From: Brachionus rotundiformis
Taxonomy: Eukaryota; Rotifera; Eurotatoria; Ploima; Brachionidae
NCBI GenBank assembly: GCA_016802295.1
Contig: JAESIW010000115.1
Coordinates: forward strand, 248,001-312,000
Length of the DNA stretch: 64,000 bases
Direction: 5' to 3'
Shown: piece after piece, positions 1-9,600 of the stretch
Numbering within the stretch: the first letter of the stretch is position 1
How the letters are laid out: each line of letters begins with the position of its first letter
The notes under the pieces: generated by a model
What the model was told of the DNA's origin: nothing
The model's database searches: none
What the model saw: only the letters and a program-made list of their open reading frames with translations
Made by a program: the position numbers and the translations under genes

Positions 1-50
1 GGTTCGTTCATGCGCGAACCAAAGGAAATATTGCTGAAATCGATTCGATG
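1..50 (+). other. Possible 3' end of an exon cut by the window edge
   Basis: Frame 3 is open for about 17 codons and runs into AAGGCTTCAG followed by GTAAAT, a good donor. The residues (FVHARTKGNIAEIDSMKAS) match no family I recognise. The other two plus frames stop early. It could be an upstream exon of the PIEZO gene that follows, or of an unrelated gene. This is weak evidence, based only on the open frame and one splice-site match. Confidence 0.25.
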
Positions 51-59
51 AAGGCTTCA

Positions 60-1205
60 GGTAAATAAAAATCTAAATTTTGACCAAAACTTCATAATAT
101 GTAGTTCTTAATTGAATTTGTAAAATTGGCTTAATTTTGTCTTCTTTTGATAGAAATTTATAAAGGAAATAAATGCAGCAGCTGACCCTAAATTTCAAAC
201 AAAGACACTTACTTAATTATACTCTTAAATATCTGATCTTCACACAAAAAATAAAAAACTTACTTATTTTAAGTTTGAATTTCTACACAACCTTTAAAAA
301 ATTTTATGAAATCAAATATTTAAAATTTTAAGCTTAATTTTTGTAAAAAAAAAACAGCCAAAAAGCTTCATTCATATGACGTCGATCTAAGGTTTGTCGT
401 CATTTAATATTTAATTATGGTTAGCTATTATAGGAAATGGGTGAAAAGCGGAAAAAAAGTGACACTGAAGTTGGCAAGTTTATGAATGTAGCCATCTACA
501 TGCATTATACTTAAAATTAATTATGGTGATATTTTTATTTGCCTAAAAATTCTTCAAAAGCCTTAGAATATTAGTTAAATTTTTAAAAATTAAATTTAAA
601 AATATAAATTTTGAATATTTGACTTTGCTGTAAATAATAATTTTATAAAATAAGTAAAGTCTGGACAATACATCATAAAATGTGTTAAAAAGTTTTTTTT
701 AATTAACTAAAAATTAACTTAAAAAAAGCTTGCAGAGAGTGCTTTGAAGCAAAGTGTGTTTTGCATATGCTGGTTAAGTAGAATCATAATTATTAATAAG
801 AAAATATTAATTATTAATTTTTATTGTCTAATTGGAATTACATAAAAGATGACAAAAATTTATTTAATTTTCAAAGTTTTAAAATTACTAAATTAGCTGG
901 CGAATTTGATTTTTGAAAAAAATTAAAAAAGAGTTATTTTCAATTTTACCATCCAAGACTAAATGAACTTTTTAAGGCGACCTTTTTTTATTAGAATTAT
1001 AAGATTTATGAAAAATAAATTTATAATTTATTTTTTATTAGATAAAAATTTTATTAAAAGTTAAGTTAAGGCTCTTTAATTAAGAGACACTTATCGTAGC
1101 AGTCCTATAACTATTTTCATCAAGACCTATAATGAAAATTAATAAATAAAATATGCATTTAAAAAATCTTAAATATGAATTTAATTAACCATTTTTTTCT
1201 GGTAG
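60..1205. other. AT-rich stretch, probably PIEZO intron
   Basis: This DNA is mostly A/T homopolymer-rich and holds no exon I can defend. A short open stretch at 437-514 begins with ATG (MGEKRKKSDTEVGKF) and follows an AG, but it matches no PIEZO segment that I recognise. The PIEZO exon starting at 1206 has a clear polypyrimidine tract and acceptor, so at least the last part of this stretch is intronic. Confidence 0.4.
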
Positions 1206-2208
1206 AAAAATTGAAATATTATGTTGACATCCAAGTAAAACTAAGAAACCAATCGAATAATTTATGGTGGGATGCATTGGAAATTCCAACAAAAAACTAC
1301 ACTCCACCTTGCTTTAAGCCCGGATTCCTGTCAATAATAGTAGTAAGTGATCAAGTTTCACCATCAAGTATATCATTTATCACTGAACAAGGGTAATATT
1401 TTTTTTATATATTTGAGTGTTATTTTGTCTTCTTGATGTCTTAACCTAATGCTTGGTCTATTCCAGTCCATTGTAACTAAGTCACTTTTGTAATGCTTTT
1501 TTGCTTTATGCCTGTGTTAAATATTTGATATTAGAGGTTAATTTTTATCGCCTGTAGAATTGTAGGGCTGTATTCGACTTTCATTATACTCATTGCCCAG
1601 CTGGTAAGAGACGTACTTGTGGGCTCATCGACAAAAATCATCTATCAGGAATTACCAAACGTGGATAAAATACTCCAATTATTGAATGATATTTTGTTGG
1701 TAAGATCTTTGGTATTGCTCGATTTAGAGGATGAGCTTTACGAAAAATTGATATACATATACCGAGATCCAGCTTTCATGATTCACATTACCAGATGTAA
1801 TCGTAAAGAACTAGATAAACGAAGACTAAAAAACACCACAGCCCGACTATAACTTTTTTTTTAATAAATAATTTTTTTTTTCTTTTTTCCCAAAGAATTA
1901 TAGGTATTTATATAACTTTTGTGCTTGCTTTATCCCGTTTTATTCGCATTATGGTCGTAAACTCATCAATGAGAATTATGTTCGAACAATTACCAAATGT
2001 AGATAGAATCCTTAAATTGGTTAGATCAGTTTACATGGTGCGAGAGAATAAACAATTTTTGTTAGAAGAAGAATTATATGCTAAGATAATATTTTTGTAT
2101 CGCTCGCCTGATACGATGATTAAGTATACCCGTTTGGCAAAGAAAAACCAAGTCGGATCAACTGGTGAGCAAGAAGCCATTGAAGATGAAGATAAGAAAA
2201 ATCAATAA
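1206..2208 (+). CDS. PIEZO: PIEZO mechanosensitive ion channel, C-terminal exons (5' part outside window)
   Basis: PIEZO proteins are trimeric, mechanically gated cation channels of the plasma membrane. Visible here are the end of the extracellular cap domain, the pore-lining inner helix and the intracellular C-terminal domain. Exon 1206-1392 encodes WWDALEIP and SDQVSPSSISFITEQG, matching the conserved SD-VSP-S--F motif just before the inner helix. It ends two bases into a Gly codon at a GTAATA donor. Two downstream exons both begin with one base that completes this Gly and continue I-V/I-G-L/I-Y: copy A at 1558-1852 and copy B at 1896-2208. Each carries the ELPNVD/QLPNVD motif and ends with its own stop codon. 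The gene therefore has two alternative last exons. The family assignment rests on strong motif conservation. The large N-terminal blade region is not in the window. Confidence 0.93.
1558..1852 (+). other. PIEZO: PIEZO alternative last exon A
   Basis: The exon follows the acceptor CCTGTAG and encodes IVGLYSTFIILIAQLVRDVL, then SSTKIIYQELPNVDKIL and a C-terminal domain with ELYEKLIYIYRDP. It stops at 1850-1852. An AATAAA lies only 11 bases past the stop, at 1863-1868, which fits a terminal exon with its own polyadenylation signal. Compared with copy B and with vertebrate PIEZO, the cytoplasmic gate motif Met-Phe-Glu-Glu is replaced by Ile-Tyr-Gln-Glu. The C-terminal tail is basic (KRRLKNTTARL). 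Confidence 0.85.
1896..2208 (+). other. PIEZO: PIEZO alternative last exon B
   Basis: The exon follows the acceptor CCCAAAG at 1895 in the same phase as copy A. It encodes IIGIYITFVLALSRFIRIMV, then RIMFEQLPNVDRIL and EELYAKIIFLYRSPDTMIKY. This is the more canonical copy, retaining Met-Phe at the cytoplasmic neck and the LYRSP-TMIK ending seen across PIEZO proteins. The tail is acidic (EQEAIEDEDKKNQ). AATAAA occurs at about 2339-2344. Confidence 0.88.
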
Positions 2209-2379
2209 ATCAAGGAAACAAATATTTTTAAAAAGTTTTCTTTTGTTTTTATTTTGAAAATCTTTTTTAACTTTTTAATCTTTGAGAATTTTTTTAAATT
2301 TTTATTTTTGAAAACGTATATTTTGTTGATTATTAAAAAATAAATAAATTTAGAAATCTTGTGATTGTAAAATAATCAA

Positions 2380-2397
2380 AAACCACGCGAGTGGTTT
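2380..2397. repeat. Short perfect inverted repeat (7-bp stem, 4-base loop)
   Basis: AAACCAC-GCGA-GTGGTTT lies between the PIEZO 3' end and the next gene, 56 bases before its ATG. It stands out from the AT-rich background. It could be a hairpin in the 5' leader, a binding-site dyad, or chance. Confidence 0.5.
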
Positions 2398-2452
2398 ATC
2401 GGTATTTTTTTTACCAAATAATTCTTAGCTATTTCATAAATCTTTTCAAAAT

Positions 2453-4471
2453 ATGAAATTAATAGCCGTATTTAGTTTTATAATATATTTTAACTGTGTT
2501 CATCAAACCCCACTTGATGACTATGTGTTCAAACCAGATCCTTACTATAGTTACCAGCTTATTAAAACCTATCAGCTTACAGGTTACCAACTTTTTATTT
2601 TAAATATGACGTCACAGAAGTGGCAAGATGGTAAATTTCTTGAATAAACGATCTAGAAAATTTTATATAATATAAAATCAGAATCAATTGTTCAAAGGCC
2701 AATATGGTGGCACTATCTTTCGGTGACTGTTCCTGATAAAATTTTAAGACCAAATGCTTCCTTAATGTGGATTGGTGGAGGTTCTAACAGAGAAGAGTAA
2801 TTTACTTTCGTTAATTATCAGCTAATTATTTGATCAACATATTAACATCATACAAAGTTCATTCAAAAATTTAGTTAAACTTATTTTTATATTAAAGAGG
2901 ATATGATGTTTATAGTACTTAATAAAAATAAATATTTTCTTTAAATAAAATATCATTAAGCATTATAAATTATTTATTAGATAAATTAAAAACTTAATTT
3001 AAGAATCCCGAAGCCTACAGACAGTGACATACAGTTAGTTTCAAATTTTTCCTTAATAACTGGAACGATATCAGCCATCGTGCAGCAAATTCCCAATCAG
3101 CCTTATGTTTTCAATGTAATAAAAAATTTTATCATTAAATAAAATATTGATTAAAAATTAAACTTAGAACGATCCAGATAAAGTACCCAGATCAGAAGAC
3201 GAAATAATTTCGTGGACATGGTTTTTATTAATTAGAAATATAAACATTAATTTTAATTTTGATTATTCAAGGAAGCTTTTCTTAGAAAATACAAGCAATC
3301 CGACAATTCTATTGCGTTTTCCAATGACCAAAGCTGTAATAAAAGCTATGGATACAGTCACAGAATTTTCTTTAAAATACTATGGGATCAAAATAGATAA
3401 GTTCATGACTACTGGTAAATCGAAACGTGGATGGACAACCTGGACATCAGTACGAAGAATAAATAAAAAAAAAATTAGATAAAATTTAATTAATTTTCTT
3501 AATTAGAGTGCAGTAGATAATAAGCGTGTTTTTGTTGCAGCTCCAATAGTCATGGATTTGGCAAACTTAAACACAGTAGGAATTAATTTCATAATTAAAA
3601 GATATTAAAGATGCTAAAAACTTAAATTAGAATTTTCACAATCATTACAAGAGCTTGGGAGGATGGACCTTCGAGTTTTACGATTACTATTCTCAGGGCA
3701 ATTTAAGGTACATTGATAGTAGAGAATTGTACGAATTGGAAAGACTTGTTGATCCATTAAGTAAAATAACTAAATTACTTTTAGATTAGTAAAATATTAA
3801 TTCAATTGGTACCATAAGATTATTTCGAGAGATATAAAGATACTCAAATATTAGTAATGACTGCTGCAAACGATGAATTTTTTTTACCAGATGATACATA
3901 TTCTTATTGGATCAATTTGATAGCTGCCACAAATGGAACTGCTTTGCTCAGAAGGTTTGACAATGTTGGTCACTCTTTAGCTGGAAAAAATCAAGACATC
4001 TTAAACTCCTTGTCTGGAATTTTTATAAGTTCATATGACAATAAGTTTTTACCACGCGTGAGATGGACTAGACCAAACAATTCGACTCATGGAGTTATAA
4101 GGGCTTTTATAGAAAAAGATCACATACTTCCGCTTGAAGTTAAATGCTTTTATGCTCATACACTGGAAGATGGCAGAAGAGACTTCAGAAGAGCAGAAGC
4201 TGATCCAAATGATCCTTCAAAAGAAAGGATTCATCCTGTAAAATGGATTCCGACTAGTGATGGAATAACTTGTAAAACAGATTCTGATCAAACTGTTTAT
4301 GAAATAGCGTTTGAAAAACCTGCACAACTCTACTTAGGATTTTATTTAGAGTTTAAGTTCAAAGGAGTTGATGGGACCTTGAATATTGTCAACACTGAAG
4401 TTAATATTGTTCCAGAATATTTTCCATTCGATGATTGTTCTGGGAAAAGCTGTGAAGGTAGACTTGTTTAA
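2453..4471 (+). CDS. AprA/PqaA-like secreted alpha/beta hydrolase (PhoPQ-activated pathogenicity-related family)
   Basis: Eight exons join in phase to 495 codons: 2453-2630, 2682-2796, 3004-3115, 3168-3220, 3272-3449, 3507-3575, 3631-3760 and 3819-4471. The N-terminus has a hydrophobic signal peptide (MKLIAVFSFIIYFNCV), so the product is probably secreted or lysosomal. Family hallmarks are W-D-...-RPIWWHYLSVTVPD, WIGGGSN near residues 75-80, the nucleophile elbow GKSKRGW (Ser about 203), FDYYSQGN-like loops, the TAANDEFFLPDD block (Asp about 297) and NVGHS (His about 330). These make a plausible intact Ser-Asp-His triad. The family includes bacterial PqaA and the Dictyostelium proliferation repressor AprA; the animal substrate is unknown. 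Introns are 46-207 bp. AATAAA occurs at 4561. Genuine introns argue against bacterial contamination. Confidence 0.9.
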
Positions 4472-6337
4472 ATTGAAAGTAAAAATTTAACATTTTAATG
4501 ATTTTTTACAATTCAATATTGATAAAATATTTTTTATTTTTAATTTTTATATGAATTACTAATAAAATTTTATTGATATTGATAAATTTTCTTAATCAAA
4601 TTTTTGATTTTGATAATCTTCAAGTACATTATAAATAATTGTTATTCACTTTAGATAAAACAAATATCTATCTGAATCACCTCGGAGTTTTTTTTAACAA
4701 AATACAAAATATTCTTTTCTAAATGATAAAATGTGCCCTTAAAATACAATATTACTGAAAATGAACATATTTCTTTTTTTTCAATAAAATCATTAAATCA
4801 AACTTATTACTTTTATCCCCGCTTTTTACACACTAAGCCATAAACTAAAAAAATTTTTACTTTATAATTTACTATATCAAAAAGGCTTGATTTGACAACT
4901 TATAAAAACAATAGATAAAGAAGAATTTTAAAGTAATAGCCTAAATCATTGAAAACAACTTAAAAAATAACTAAGCTTGTGGGAAAGATATATTCGGGAT
5001 AAACTATCGGAGGGCATTATTTAAATTAGACTGGGAAGAATTAAAACTGACCATATAAAAAGAACTTTAAATTAGTGGTTTTTGACTAGTGGTTGCTATG
5101 TTTTATCGCTGCTACCATGCAATGGTGATTTAGAACAATAAAACAATTATTTTAAGTAATATTTAATTAAATAAAACAAGTTAAAATAATATATAAAATT
5201 GAGTTGTTAAAATATCGAATCGAGTGTGTTGCATAATCAAGAAAAAATGATTTGGACCATCTTGAAAAATTTGATTTTTGGGATGATGACAATCCCAAAC
5301 GTCCATCTTTGTCACTTAAAAATATTAAGACATATTACTGAGAAGAGTTATTCTAAATTTTGAAATTAGTTAAATAAAGTTAATTCATTATTTTTTTGTT
5401 TTTAATTAATTTTAATAACCATTAAAACTTAATTTAAATTGGATATAATTTATTCATAGATATTTTAGATAAAATGTTGATAAAAATGCTATTAAATAAT
5501 AATAACCAAGCGCTAATTGTGCAAATAACAAGTGGAGATTGGCTAAGAAAAAATGAAGATTCAGTAACATGTTACCAAATAAGATAACATGAATTTTATT
5601 TATAATTTGTTATAGTTATAGTTAATAAAGTATTGATGAAAAAAATTATTAAGTGATTAATTTTTTTTGTACCAATAAATCATTTATACATTTAACTAAA
5701 AAAAGCAGTCTAATTAAATTATTTGACTCATCATCTTGCTAACATCATATACAAATCCTTTAACATGACAAAGATTTTAACTCAAGTATAACCTTGGTAA
5801 AACTTAAGAAAATATTATACAGTAGGTTCGCACTTATATCGGCCCTAACTTATATCACAATCAAGATATATCCCCGATTTTACTAAGAACCGATTTCCTC
5901 GAATACTTTTACATTATAAAAATATTAAGTTATTTCACTTTTCGATATCACGCGTTTTACTTATAGCACGATATTTTTTTTTAAATTGGATTCAATCTAG
6001 CTAAAATTAGTCTTTTTTTATCTTAATTTATTTAAGTTTGAGTTTAAGTCCCATGGACAAATTAAAGTATATATATAAAATTAATAAAATTAAAAGAAAT
6101 AAAAAGAAAAAAACACAATTATTTATAAAAATCTATCTTTAAAAGATCATTTAATAAATCATAAAATTTAAAGCAAGCCATATTTATTTTGATTTTGGCA
6201 ACAAAAAATTTAATTTAATTAATTAATTCAATTAATTTTCTTCGATAAATAAATGATCAATTATTGCTAGAGAAGTCTTCAAACTGTAGTCCATTACATC
6301 AATATGAGTGTATGAGTCTTAAAAAATAATCATAAAA
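4472..6337. other. Intergenic AT-rich DNA with a calpain-7 gene fragment
   Basis: Apart from the duplicated calpain-7 piece at 5249-5435 I see no coding sequence. Around 5820-5990 there are repeated CTTATATC-like words (CTTATATCGGCCC, AACTTATATCACA) of slightly higher complexity, possibly a decayed repeat. The rest is A/T-rich without recognisable motifs. Confidence 0.5.
5249..5435 (-). pseudogene. Duplicated fragment of calpain-7 intron 3 and the start of exon 4
   Basis: This stretch is a near-identical copy of 8542-8728: both contain TTTGGACCATCTTGAAAAAT and TTTGTCACTTAAAAATATTA. On the minus strand it carries part of the calpain-7 intron 3, its acceptor and about the first 20 codons of exon 4, with a few substitutions (for example GCT to CCC within the exon). 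No further exon sequence follows, so it is a non-functional partial duplication lying about 1.2 kb past the calpain-7 stop codon. Confidence 0.85.
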
Positions 6338-6495
6338 ATGAATCTCATTCTAAACCGAAAAAAAAGAACAATTTTGTTGGACTCGACAAAGAAAGCTATT
6401 TTTATAGAAAAAAAGAACAAAAAAGAGTGACGATGTTATCGCATCCGAGTACAATGTAGACAGATCGACAGTAAACAAAATAATTAAGAATGTAA
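6338..6495 (+). mobile_element. Remnant of pogo/Tigger-type transposase helix-turn-helix region
   Basis: The plus strand encodes KRTILLDSTKKAIFIEKKNK, then after a frame change KKSDDVIASEYNVDRSTVNK and IIKN. The VASEY-VDRSTV-KIIK pattern is the typical N-terminal psq/CENP-B-like helix-turn-helix of pogo/Tigger DNA transposases. Only this short piece is recognisable. It is frameshifted and has no downstream DDE domain. Confidence 0.6.
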
Positions 6496-6662
6496 TTTTT
6501 TTTTATTTTAGCAAATTAAAACAATTTCGCAATATCTTTTAAGTTAACTTAATTTGAATAATATTTTATTTTTATTTTAAAATTTTTATTGCATAGTTTA
6601 TTTTTAAAAAATTAAATGAAGCTAATAAATATTATAATAATAAAAGGCTTAATTACATTAAA

Positions 6663-9600
6663 TTAAATTAAGTTAATTTTAAACTCATTTGTTGAAGAAA
6701 TTTCAAGAATAAATGGTCCTAATTGATTTGGTAAAAATGTACAAGGCCTTATTCGGTAGGAGCCTGAGGCCAAATTATCAAAAGTCATCACACAATATCC
6801 CTTCCTAAAATCTCCTGTGCTTGTTTCTTGATTTGTTTTCACATTTAAAAAATCATAACCAACCGAATACTGCCTGATGAAAAATTAATTAATTAATTTT
6901 TTTATTAATATAGCAAAACTTACTGAGGTCCTTTTAACTCAATTTTTAATGAAACGTTTGAGTTATTAAGAGTTATTTCGTAAGTTGGATTATTCATATA
7001 TGTTTGTCTATTATTTGAGCACCCGCCAGCAGTTCCATTCTCCCATTTTCCATTTATTCTCTTCCAATATTTTTTATTATAAGGCTCTGTTATTTCATTC
7101 AAACTAAAAGGGCATGTTGAGTATGCTCTAAGTGTATAATATATTGATTTTGATTTTTCATATTGAGCAATAACCAAAGTGTAAACCATTGATTCACTAC
7201 ATTCATCAACTAGTTTTACCAAGTAATGAGGGCTATTGATTCGTACTCCTTCTTTATAAGGCGCCGGTTCCACTTAAGAATTTAATTTTACTAATTTATC
7301 TTAAATTATTTCATAATAGTAAATAATAAAAAATCATTTAATTTAATTATTTTTTTCAACAACAACTATCTAGTCTAAAACTTGATTATAATAAAATCAA
7401 ATTTATTTTACTTGGATAATAGACTCTTTTGCCATTATTCTTATAAATGACCAAAGCTATGTACTCTCTATTTTCAGCAAAGTCTTCTTTATCTGTAATG
7501 TGCCTAGTCAAAAGAAGCCACGTAGTAAACCTTTTCGATCCTGTATTAGGCTTTACTCTTAGGACATATTGAGGATTTTCACTCAAATTATAGCGGTCCT
7601 TTATCGGACCTTCACACGCAGACCATTTTCTAAAGCCAAAGTAAATAGAAAATATAAGAAATAAGAAAAAAAAAATATACCGATGAAAACAGCTTGTATA
7701 TGAAAATAGAGAAGGGTTCCAACTTAAATAAAACACATCAAAAAATTTTATTAGAGATTCATAATCGATCCAAAAAATTCCATTGTCCACATTTATAGCC
7801 AATTTCGGGTCAAAATTTAAAGCTTCTTTGAGCTCTCTGGTCCAGTTGGTAATATCATATTCAGAAAAATTTCCCTTCCATCTTAAATGAGACCAAGGGT
7901 TTTTCAACTGTAACAATCTTTTTCCCTTAAATTTTCTAATATCCAAAATAGCATAAGCGTGAGTGGCAACTAGACCAGTTCTAGTCTCGTCATCTTTGCT
8001 CATAGGGCCAGTAGCCACTGTAATTAAGACATCACCGGAATGTAGCCTTTCAAACATGCGCTCAAAATCATCACTGGGATTGAAGTCGGTGTGATCACCG
8101 TGAATAGCCAAGCGTTCCGGTATCCAGTTAGTCAATGCATGCAAATCAATATTCGAATTAGAGCCAGGAAAGTCATAGCCTCCCATTACCTTCATGTAAG
8201 CCTTTTCTAGCAAGCTTACCCACAACTCGCCATGATTTGTGGATCTTGAACAAAGCAAGGTATTATAATTATCAACAGGTAGGTAATCATCGACTATAAC
8301 TTTGCGGGCACAGCCATTCAGTGTTAAACTTATCATATACTTTCCACATGGGTTGTAAATAGGTTCGCCTTTTTTGTTTTGTGGATAGATTATTCTTGAT
8401 AATATTTTTTTATTAAATTTTCTTTCATACTGAGCACAGACAGTCAACGACGCCACAAATGAGCAGTCTGATATGCATGTTTGTTTGACGCTAAAGCTTG
8501 ATATGGAAAACATTAGTGTAGGATTCTCGAATATTTCGTCCGGTTTGGACCATCTTGAAAAATTTGATTTTTGGGATGATGACAATGCTAAACGTCCATC
8601 TTTGTCACTTAAAAATATTAAGATATATTACTGGAAAAAGTTATTCTATATTTTGAAATTAATTAAATAAAGTTAATTCATTATTTTTTTGTTTTTAATT
8701 AATTTTAAAAACCATTAAAATTTAATTTACGGACGTCTCCGCAAGTCTGCTTGCTGTAGCTTAATTATATTATTATTATTAATTGCGCAAATAGCAATTG
8801 TAGATTGACAAATAAATCTTTAAAATGAAATTAATTTTATAGAAAAATTTTTAACTAATATTAACTTAAGTAAATTTAATTTTTTTGTTTAATAAACTGT
8901 TTTATATTTTCAAAAATGGCAAAAAAATGTAACTAAATGGTCATAATTTTGATCGGATGGGCTAATCCAGAAAATTATCTAAAGAAGAGTTAAGCTTTTC
9001 GGTACTATGTTTTTATCTTTTAATTTTCTTAATATCAGACAGAAAATTTTTAATTATAATTTAATATCTTACCAAAATGGAACTGGAAAAAAGAATTTTT
9101 CTTTGCTGTCTATCTCTGGAAAAAAAGGAACATAATCACGTCCATTTATAAATGATCCATGTCTAAGAACATCAATTTCATCTTTTGAGAACGATGATGA
9201 TTTAATTTTAAAAGACTCAGCGTTTTGAGGTAAATGCTTATTATCCATTTCTTTGATATATCCATTGATGATTTCAGCTCGTTCCAATGCATTTGGTATA
9301 TTTTTTTGCAGTTTATTAAACAATGATTGTCCCTTGTCATTTTTAATTTTATTCTTATGCTGTTTCTAAATGTTATAAAACTTATATTTTGTTTATTTGT
9401 TAAAGCATAAAATTACTATTTTTAGAAAAAAATCAACTACATTTTTATAGAGATCCAATGCTTCGCTCATATGTCCATCTGAGTCTTGATCTAATGCCTC
9501 TTCAAGCATGCAATAGCACTTTTCCAAATCTTTCTAATTGACAAAAAAATTGAAAAAATTGAACTTGAAAAATCGTTTTTTTAAATCCTTATTTTTATAT

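Noticed and set aside
437..514. Short ORF MGEKRKKSDTEVGKF... as a PIEZO exon
   Set aside because: No match to the PIEZO cap or neighbouring regions that I recognise, and only one weak splice site.
1558..2208. The two PIEZO terminal exons read as consecutive parts of one protein
   Set aside because: Copy A ends in its own stop codon with an adjacent AATAAA, and both copies encode the same region, so they are alternatives, not successive exons.
2453..4471. Bacterial contamination as the source of the AprA/PqaA-like gene
   Set aside because: It has seven introns of the same size and style as neighbouring animal genes and lies between two animal genes on the same contiguous sequence.
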